Position numbers and translations under genes: made by a program. The notes beneath the pieces were generated by a model. It was not told where the DNA came from. It worked only from the letters and a program-made list of their open reading frames with translations, and searched no databases. Shown piece after piece: positions 55,801 to 64,000 of a stretch of 64,000 bases of DNA (its first letter is position 1; every line of letters begins with the position of its first letter). Source of the stretch: Ptychodera flava. Taxonomy: Eukaryota; Hemichordata; Enteropneusta; Ptychoderidae. The stretch covers positions 11,358,772-11,422,771 of the forward strand of contig NC_091944.1 of NCBI RefSeq assembly GCF_041260155.1, read 5' to 3'.

Positions 55801-58800
55801 ATTGTACATACCTCCCACATGAGTGAGTTGTCATCGTAGGTCTTGATTTCACTGGTGTTGACAATTTTGCCGATGAACGGGCCAAACTGCGTACCTCTAG
55901 GGATGGCAGGGCCTTGACAAAACACCCCGTAGTGTACAGTTCCGTAGAGGACGGTCCAATTGATAACGAGTCCTGGTATGAGAGAGGGATTCATTCGTTT
56001 GTTACTAAGAGCATTACAATGATTGTTGTCATGCTGTCGCCTCTTGTTGCATATTGGGTGACAAACACTCCAAGAGAGCGAGAGCCAGTATTTCGCTGTC
56101 TTAAGGTAGTGTGCGCTTCGAAAGGGAAAGACTTAAACTTTTGCTCGAATTTTCCTCAAGCAAATATTTCAACCATTCTCTTTCAAAATCAAGAATAAAA
56201 AATTGAGGATTACCGTGCAAATTTAGGTACTAGAGGGACAAATTAATTTACCGACATTTGAAATTCAAAATGGCCGCCATCCCTGTGTTAACTCTATGGA
56301 GCAAAAAATTTCGAATTTCGAAAAACTAAGACGATGGAAAGTTTTCTTACACCAAGAGCTTTAAAATGAACCCCCACAAGTGGTATATCAGAAAATCATT
56401 GCAAAGGTTTGTGAATCCGAATATCTGTACCGGAGGCGCATTCTACCTTGATATGCAACATAGCGATAAAAATTAAACATCTTGATGCACGTTTCAATAC
56501 AAAATATGAATTTACAGCTTTTATTATGTCCTTCCGTAGCAGCCGGATTTCAAATATTTCTTATCACAAAGAGTGTATTTAGTGCACCTTTCTTTATTTT
56601 CACCAGTAAAATGAAACTATACCTGAAAATGGTTAATTTTAGAAACTTCTGCTGCTTTTAGCAAGTTTCTTTGATTTTACAATCTGTGATTTTCTCAGTC
56701 AAATTCTACCCGCTTGAATCAACCGATGAATGGATTATAAATTCATAATTATGAGTTGAATATTGTGTATCATTCACGTGACCAAGTAAAAGGATGTTTG
56801 TTCGTGGAGTCGCGATAACATCGAGGTCAATATGAGATAATTGGTCATTGTTGGAAAGCTAACACGTTCATTAACTGTGAAAAAGCTAAATAACACGTCC
56901 ACTATCTGTTGAAAAACTTCTTAATGATAGTGCATGGTTTCGAAGGTTCAACGTCCTTTGCAGATTGGAGATGGGATTAGCACGTTTAGGTTGATATTTT
57001 TAGTTTCCAAGGAACAGGCAAACCGAAGACTTGTGAGCGTGTTAAAGCCACCGGGATTAGACTGTACAACAAGTAATGGATATTAATTTACCAGATTTAG
57101 AAAATAAACGAAAAATATTACATGTCTATAAATACGTAATTCCCAAGCTGTAAACTCAACAGTAAGAGAACTGCACATTTATATCATTAAAAAACTCCAG
57201 TTGCCTTCCCAAACCGTCTTCATCAGTTTGCTTCTGAAAATGTTAACCAAAGTAAAAGCTCGACAATGTCATTTTTTGAGCTTTATGTGAGGGAACAAGA
57301 GTGCTTAAAGCAAGAGCTTCATCTATTCCTGACATACTAATTTTATTGTTACTTGATCCAGCAATCTCAACCTTGCTTGTTTTCCTTCACTGTGATTTTC
57401 CTATCAAACCTCGATCGGTAAGCCTGGATGGGTTTGCATCAAACAGACGTCAGGAGTGATGAGACGCTCCATAGAGATGCGCATCACCGCTACAACGCTT
57501 GTCATGACAGACTGAGTATTCAGATTCTGAATCCGCAGCATGCAGCTGTCAACGCACTATTTTGTGAGAACATTTGGGAGTTGGAAGTTTTTCTGCAAAC
57601 TGGGAAAACTCGATCATTAAAAGAAAATTACGCATAATTAGGATGGAGTTCACGCCCATAAGGTATGGAAACTAAGTAAAAGCACCAGCTTTGCGAAAAC
57701 TTATAACAAGTGCCTCTTATCCTTGATACAGAAAATACCTATTTGATAGTGTCGGCATCTGAAACTTTTTCATATTCTTTAGCCCCTTCCAGATGAAGAA
57801 ACCTCAGTCCGCTGGATGTATGAGTTCTCAATGAGGAATCGCGAAATGATTTTATTATACATCGGTAACTGTGAGCCCACCGAGCTTACAGTGTCTGTGA
57901 ACATCATCATCGTCAGCCAAACGAGGTTCTCGGCATTCTTTGTGATCGCTGTTGGCCCTACAGCATCCCATGCATATTGAGGCCATCGGAGAATGAGTGC
58001 TCTTCATGCGATAAATGGCATGGAATTCTTTGATATAGAATTTTGCTGGCAGAGTACAAGCTATGTCTCTCATCAGTGCCAATGCCTACAATACCTCAAA
58101 TAGACCGACGTGTCCAATATACGATATATTGGCATCCAACAAGATATAGATGGCACGAACCTTTAGAGCCGAACGACTGACGAAATATCGATGACAGCAA
58201 GGGACCGACAAAAGACCAGGATGACGTCACAGTCTTTAGCTTGGCTTTCGTAACACCACTTTCATCGTCATTGGCAACGGTGTTAACACGAATTCGAATG
58301 TAGCGGATATTCTATTTTTGCTCACTGGCTAGTCTGGCAGAGACCTCTGTGATTCGCGCTCTTCCCGGTCAATCAGTCGGAGTACGCGTGCGCCCTTCAA
58401 AGACGCGACGCGAATCTCAGTCGCTGTGTCAGGCAGCGCGTCCGCTCACAGCTGCACTAGCGTAGCCTTCGAATGCTGGCCCATCACGGCGCGCACAAAC
58501 AAGTCACAGCGACTGTGGAGAGTCTACTCAACGGCATAAAAAACAACCTTTCTTTGTCAGAAATTCCCTTGGTCTAGAAAGAAGGGGCAAGCCTAAAGAG
58601 ATTGATCATCATCATCACAGTTCGATCAACAGTGCAAGTAGCTCCAGATGAAATAACTGTATTACTAAAAGGCCCAGGCTAAGTAACACAAATTGAAATC
58701 CTGCGTATACAGTCGAAAATACTTCAGAATGACTTCATCAAGACAATAGGGTCAAAGTAAAATGACCTGTCCTTTTCTTCATTTTTTTGCCAGACTGAGT

Positions 58801-61430
58801 GTTTTGTGTTATCAGCGCAAGAGTAATGGCAGCAAAACAGTAGTGAAAAAACAATACTAAAAAATCAAGTGTAGATAATAACAGGTGGAATAAGGTAGAC
58901 GCAATGAGTGAACCATAGCTTTTAAAGGTGAACTCGACATTTTAGATAGAAATTTCTAGACAACCTTACACCGTATAGTGAAACTATGGCAGCAGTGATC
59001 GCAATGGCCGGCAGGTTCAAAGTTTGCAGGCAGAGGCAGCAGGCTCTACTGTAGACATATCCGATCACGATTCAGAAATATACCAAGAACAGAATCTCAG
59101 CTCTGTGATTGGGCCGACAAACACAGAGAGACTCACACAAAGCCGAAAAGAGCTGAAAATCTTTATTACTAATTGCGAAGATCTGAACAACAAAAGCGCA
59201 AGTATTCCTTTGAGCAAGATTCGAGATACACAAAATTCATTCTCCCTTAACTATGATCGCTATCTCCAGATTTGCAAACTTAAATAATACTCATTGACAT
59301 ACTTTTGATACCTAAATAAATAATGATGTGTCACTCGTCGATCCTAAACTATAACATACCATGAATTGTCTCTCAGTTGAATCACGGCGTATACTTTAGT
59401 TGATTTAAAGGCCCTTTTTGCAATCCCTGGGATCGCCTTTGTTCTAGTCTGTAAGAGGATTATGGAGGTGTGATAGCCTTTTGTTTTTCATTGAAGTTGT
59501 AATCTAGTAAGTAAATTTTCTGATGAGACAATCTGGTGCCAGCGTAACACAGGCCTCTAACATAAAATCACAACGATAATGGGCTTATTGCCTTGTAAAA
59601 CAAGCGTTTGCCTACGAACTTTCAGACAGTACTGCATAATTTCGGAGCCTTGTGGTCTGTGTGCAGTTTTTGTGATTTTTTTGAGCCACAGTTTATTTTC
59701 TAGAACTACTATTTCGTTTTCTTTAACTAATGAGTAATGCCGGCCTCCATTACAGCAATGACGTGAAAAGTCAATCCCCTCTCCGGTTGAAAAAATACAC
59801 CACAAACATCAATATCATGGGAGTATCAGCGAGTCAAGAAACCGTAGACTGAATTTAACGATAATATACAAGCCATCATAGCACCTTAGTAAAGTGTAAT
59901 TTTTTTCCTGTTTTGCTTTTATCATATTTTCATTAGAATCAGATGTGTGAAGTCACAAAGAACCCAGGCTGACTTCTAAAATCACAAGAACTTTAGGGTA
60001 ACCGATCATGTTCGTTGTAGTATTGCTTTCAAAAATTTGAATTCTTTTATCCAAAGTTAATTTGAATTTCATTGACTGATATTAGCGTCTGCGTTGGTTT
60101 GTGAACTATGCAAGAATCATTTTATCACCATGGTCTCTTTTGAAGCGCTCTCTTAGAATTTAATTAACTTTGTGATCCTTCCATCGGAACGTGAAACACC
60201 ATGAGGGTCATTGTTTGAATGTCAAATATAATATTTAAGTCACAAGTAAGTTAGTTTTCCGATTACCTTGGACATTGTTTTTGTTGTGTTTTTTGTAGAG
60301 AGAGCCATGAGCATGACGGGTGACTTCAAACGAAAGGGGAGAAAATCTCGTTGTTTTAGAATGACAAGTAGTTTGGGTATAAGCTCGGTTCTACAAATAT
60401 GATTGCAGCCGCAATCAACATTAAAGCGGTGTCAGAGAGTTTGACTAAATGATTTATTTTGGTTTGTTTTTTTTGCGTATATTTGTCAGTAAAATACTCT
60501 ATGAAACGGAATTCTTGATCTTGAAACGAAAACTATTTTGCTTTGCAATCGTTCATGGCAAATTGACAAACCAGTTCGTTACGTATCGTAGTCCTGCCTG
60601 CTTCTAGAATAGGCATTGTTATACTTCTGTCAAAAGGCAAATAAATATTCGATCGAACCATGTTTAAGTAGCACATTACATTGCATCTATACAAGCAAAC
60701 ACCGGAGAGATAATGAGAAGATGCTAGACTGTAAAGCCAACCATTAGGTCTGGGAATAAAGGGAAATATTCGAGCATCGGATTTCACCGCCATTTCTTTT
60801 CCCTATGAAGAATAAGGAAAGATATGTAAAAGGACCGTTAGGCAGTGTTTACCTGGTGGAAGTTCTAGCGAAGAGACGTGCAGATGTTCCTTGTCGAAGA
60901 CGTTGACACTGTTCACTCCTTTATTGCATACTTGCCACGGCCGTTAAAGTATTTGGACCTGTCAGTCGCCGAAAACCCTTGACAGAGAGAAGGCACATCA
61001 CGGATAAATTTGAGCGCTAACATACATGTAGAAGCCGAGTATTTTTTTTAGACTGTCTTAATGATTATGACATTTGATCTTAAGTAAACTTTTCCCCCCA
61101 GATTGTTTCGTATATTTTCTGTCATTAAATAATGCCAAAAATCAGTTTAGTGTGATTTTTAGAAGCTTCTGTTTACGCTTTCACGTTGACGTGTTACATT
61201 ACAATGTCCTGAGCTCCTTAAAATAGAAATCTAGGAACAGTTACGAAACTTTGTTGTCAAGTTGACACTCTTGTCTTACCGTCGTTAGGAAAACTGAGAC
61301 CAGACAGCGCATGCGTTGTCATGGTGCCATTCAAGTGATGGTAATTTGCCACCGAGCCGTACAGAACTCTGTCAAGATCTTCTCTAGTGAAGAGCAGATT
61401 CGGTCGATGATGCAAATCCAAGTCCATCAT
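52892..61430 (-). CDS. PRDM14: PR-domain zinc-finger protein 14 (PRDM14), 6 coding exons
   Basis: This is a nuclear PR/SET-domain C2H2 zinc-finger regulator; vertebrate PRDM14 acts in primordial germ cells and pluripotency with CBFA2T co-repressors. Coding exons in transcript order: 61430-61280, about 60918-60853 (acceptor may instead give 60930), 55972-55812, 55560-55293, 54189-53960, 53254-52892. The joined frame is 412 aa (416 with the longer exon 2); human is about 570 aa, so the N-terminus is short. Residues 14-25 (FTREDLDRVLYG) match the vertebrate N-terminal motif. The PR domain (about 74-205) has FGPFIGKIVNTSEIKTYDDN, SHFIDGRGTAGSW, NCARSAHEQNL and LLVWYGDSY. Six fingers follow: YNCERC (222-), YPCHLC, HKCSVC, YKCVYC, FKCKHC and LSCGVC. 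The intron between exons 5 and 6 splits finger 3. The first ATG (61430) directly follows an in-frame TAA. Finger and PR sequences are closest to PRDM14 rather than PRDM9. Confidence 0.96.
53301..53655 (+). repeat. MITE family A copy in the last PRDM14 intron
   Basis: The left end is TTAAAGGTAGTATGCGCCTC. The interior has GTCACCGTGCAAAGTTTGGA and GGCCGCCATTCCTGTGTTAA. The right end is eroded (GTCCTAAGAAAGCTAC). It starts about 45 bp from the acceptor of PRDM14 exon 6. Confidence 0.8.
54534..54689. repeat. Foldback element with 7- or 8-bp direct flanks
   Basis: The arms begin CACAGTCGTTTGGTGGGC (54541) and end GCCCACGAGGGACTGTG (54681). They run for about 65 bp each, with few mismatches, to a loop of about 8 nt near GCGAG-AAACAACC-CTCGC. 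ACTAGAT lies directly outside both ends, and ACTAGATC is duplicated if the junction base is counted. An 8-bp duplication would fit hAT-type insertion. It lies in PRDM14 intron 4. Confidence 0.85.
55083..55152. repeat. Foldback element
   Basis: The arms begin TAGCCTAGACCC and end GGGTCTAGGCTA. They include TTCTCCGCTTTTGG on the left and CCTAAAAGCGGAGAA on the right. Each arm is about 28 bp around a loop of about 13 nt. It lies in PRDM14 intron 4, 140 bp beyond the donor of exon 4. Confidence 0.75.
56101..56451 (+). repeat. MITE family A copy in PRDM14 intron 2
   Basis: The ends are TTAAGGTAGTGTGCGCTTCG and GGCGCATTCTACCTTGA. The interior is intact: TTACCGTGCAAATTTAGGTA, GGCCGCCATCCCTGTGTTAA and CCCCACAAGTGGTATATCAG. 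It lies about 130 bp upstream (transcript sense) of exon 3. Confidence 0.85.
59405..59560. repeat. MITE family E, copy 2 (inverted relative to 45907)
   Basis: It starts TTAAAGGCCC, and the interior has ATCCCTGGGATCG, GAGGATTATGGAGGTGTGAT and GAAGTTGTAATCTAGTAAGT. These are reverse complements of blocks in 45907-46058. The right end is near GGCCTCTAA. It lies in PRDM14 intron 2. Confidence 0.72.
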
Positions 61431-61449
61431 TTACTGTTGATCTTCCGTC

Positions 61450-61468
61450 CTGGGACAAAGAAAACAAT
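61450..61468 (-). other. Possible splice acceptor of a 5' UTR intron of PRDM14
   Basis: On the minus strand the sequence TTTTCTTTGTCCCAG precedes GACGG at 61449, about 20 bases upstream of the first ATG. A pyrimidine-rich tract ending in CAG is a good acceptor, so the first coding exon may be the second exon of the transcript, with a noncoding exon further upstream. Confidence 0.4.
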
Positions 61469-61574
61469 CCTGAAGTGAAAAATTGTGAAAGGAGACACAC
61501 ATACAGTTCACACATACCATTTCCCAATGAGATATACATGCGCCATGTGTAGGTTAGGACATATAGGCCTAAAA

Positions 61575-61841
<267 letters not shown>

Positions 61842-61842
61842 A

Positions 61843-62344
61843 AGACTGCAATACACACACATAAAAGCTACTGAATTGATAAAGAAAAGTCCTCCAATGT
61901 TTCCAGAAATTGGAAATAAAATAGGAATCGGCTCTCACTCATCTGTAGGTAATAGTATTACTACTGTTGAATTCATATTTATAAATGTACTGAATTGATA
62001 GTTGAAAATATACAGTGTGACTATGGCAGAACGTAGAGACACCTCACAGATGTATAAAGACAGACACACAGTTTACATGTTTTAACACTGATAATGATGA
62101 TATGTCAGTCTCGACTGACGCGTGACAGACAACTCAGCATGTCACTTCAATTATTTAAACCATCAGCAATCGAAAGTTTATATCTTCTAATCAACTTATG
62201 TTAAATTAGCGACCTTGATGAGAAGCTTAAAACAAGATTACCCGATTTTAAAACCTACAAGAACGTATAATTAGCATCGCTGATTGCGTGTTTATTCGAA
62301 AATGGAATTAATAAAAACTGAGCTAGATGTATAGTGACTACAGA

Positions 62345-62416
<72 letters not shown>

Positions 62417-64000
62417 AGAGAGGGAGAGAGGTCTTATCCAGTAGTTCGCTCTGTAAATTTACATTATAATTAGCATTTACAATCTGAATCCTCCTTCCTT
62501 GTGTAAAAACATTTGAATCAGTTAGTAAATGAGGCACAGTAAATTTTCGTGATTGGCGATTTTTTTCTAAAGATCCGTCGACGGTTGCAAATTTCTAAAT
62601 GTGTGTGTCCATACATTAAAACTGTCTTTATTCTAAAACAGTAGTCATAACCGGTGTATACTATCATAGCTTTAGGAATATTGTTTTCGCAAATCTCTGA
62701 GTTGTCTGAAGTATACTTTTTCAGATTGACTTTAGGGTGTATCAATCCCTCTTTATTTTATGAATAATCAATTTTAGGAACCGCTTGCAATGTCATGAGC
62801 CTGTCGGGCAATACTAAGCTGGAATGTGTATCTAAAACGTCTTACTTCGTCTGTCTATCTTCCAGACTGCGTCACTTTTGACAATTGAAATGTATGTTCA
62901 TTCACTCTGTATTGCTTTTTTGTAATCCTGCAACAGCAATTTATTCATTCTAGACTGATCACATTGCATTTCACAAACTACCAGGCGGCAACACCAGTCG
63001 CTTATTCAGTCCACCAATCCGTGCATATGCGGTATCCGATTTCATCATGAGTTTCTCTGAGACGATCGGAAAGTTCACCCATCCATTGACATATACCCAC
63101 CCCCTCTTCTTACCCATCAAACCCACTTGTCTCTTCGCTCATTTATAAACCAGCCGACACATCAACATTTCCTCACAGGTCGCCGAAGACACAATACTAA
63201 AATCCAAATGAAATTTTGACGTCGCTCGGGGGCGAGCGCACGTCACCCACGATACCAAGTTCAACACCGTCGATAACGACTTTCCGTTGGATTTCGGCCA
63301 TTGATCAGTTGTAATCGCGACGTACATTGGCCAGAGATCACATACATCAACAGAGATGGGAGGACACAGCGGAGTAAAATTATAGCGCTGAATCACTACT
63401 TTTGTCGAATCAACTTACCTCGCTTCCAGGACGCACTTCAACGGTATGAGTCAAAATATTCCGCTTACGGAGGTAGGTGCTTTACCAATGACTGTCTCCG
63501 TTCACTTCTTAGGTACCCGACGCTATATAGCACGTCTACGGAATGACATTCAAGGCGGCGTCAGAGAGTACTTTCGAGATCAGTAACCTCAATAGAAGAT
63601 ATAGAAAATAGAATACTCTTTTTATCCACATACAATACCTCGGATTAATTTTGGAACTAAAAATTGCTAATTATATCACTTTCAAGTCGGTTTTGTTGTT
63701 GGCAACAACTTTTGTTTGCGATGGTTACAAATCACTGCAGTAAATTATAATATCCCACGGCGACGATGACGTCACGACGCTGTCACCTCAGGAAGGCACT
63801 TAAATCGTCGTCTTGATATCAGAAATAAACAGTCTTTTGGAAACAGTCGAATAATTATTACTCTTCCGTTTGTGAAAATGTAAACTGCAGTGTATTTTCT
63901 CTCCGTACAAGTGGTGGCTCTAGCAAAGAATAATTGGCGAAAATATGCTAATTTTTGCAGCAAACACGTCCTCGAGAACATTAACAGACAGATAAATAAT
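61843..64000. other. Region upstream of PRDM14, no gene recognised
   Basis: This may hold PRDM14 promoter and noncoding first-exon sequence. The only clear structure is the GA microsatellite at 62343-62430. The frames at 63139-63396 and 63301-63546 overlap on opposite strands and match nothing I recognise. Confidence 0.5.
62343..62430 (+). repeat. (GA)n dinucleotide microsatellite
   Basis: It is nearly pure GA for about 70 bp and then interrupted (ACAGAGAGGGAG). It lies about 0.9 kb upstream of the PRDM14 start codon. In many animals GA tracts bind GAGA-type factors, but here it could equally be neutral. Confidence 0.95.

Noticed and set aside
52892..55972. PRDM9-type identity for the PR-zinc-finger gene
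   Set aside because: The six fingers and the NTSEIKTYDDN stretch follow PRDM14. There is no KRAB or SSXRD region and no tandem identical finger array.
57855..58082. Possible extra PRDM14 exon (75-codon minus frame)
   Set aside because: Exons 2 and 3 already join in frame (LELPPG to LVINW), matching the vertebrate layout, and this frame has no matching domain or good splice sites.

Overview
The window is animal (metazoan) genomic DNA: spliced genes with GT-AG introns, AT-rich introns and intergenic DNA, microsatellites and many short transposon-derived repeats. No bacterial or viral coding organisation is present. The three genes resolve exon by exon into animal families. The presence of a PRDM14 orthologue with an SLCO4-like transporter, small exons and moderately sized introns suggests a non-vertebrate deuterostome. 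A hemichordate or a cephalochordate is my best guess, but the species cannot be fixed from the sequence alone.

Layout. (1) 1-8946 is intergenic DNA with a decayed DNA transposon at 3085-3990 and several short inverted-repeat elements. (2) 8947-24951, minus strand, is an eight-exon organic anion transporter gene (SLCO/OATP, closest by memory to SLCO4A1), predicted at 720 aa. (3) 24952-30672 is a 5.7 kb intergenic interval between two divergent genes. (4) 30673-48170, plus strand, is an eleven-exon Elongin A gene (ELOA), predicted at 610 aa, with introns full of MITEs and tandem repeats. (5) 48171-52891 is a tail-to-tail intergenic interval with a long foldback element. (6) 52892-61430, minus strand, is a six-exon PRDM14 gene, predicted at about 412 aa, with a (GAT)n microsatellite just upstream of its start codon. 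(7) 61843-64000 holds no gene I can support.

The genes do not form a pathway. One is a plasma-membrane transporter, one a transcription-elongation and ubiquitin-ligase subunit, and one a germline/pluripotency-type PR-domain zinc-finger regulator. In all three the splice phases join without a frame break, and the joined proteins run from an ATG to a stop, so all three look intact.

The most unusual content is the repeat fraction. There is an eight-copy MITE family with TTAA boundaries. Several CCCTTT-ended, TTAA-bounded elements look piggyBac-like. Two pairs of elements abut and share one TTAA. Several near-perfect foldback hairpins occur, one with a clean 9-bp target duplication, and a 1.5 kb element carries about nine units of 146 bp between short inverted ends. 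I did not find a clearly new biological system; the foldback and TTAA-element families are the best candidates for something undescribed.
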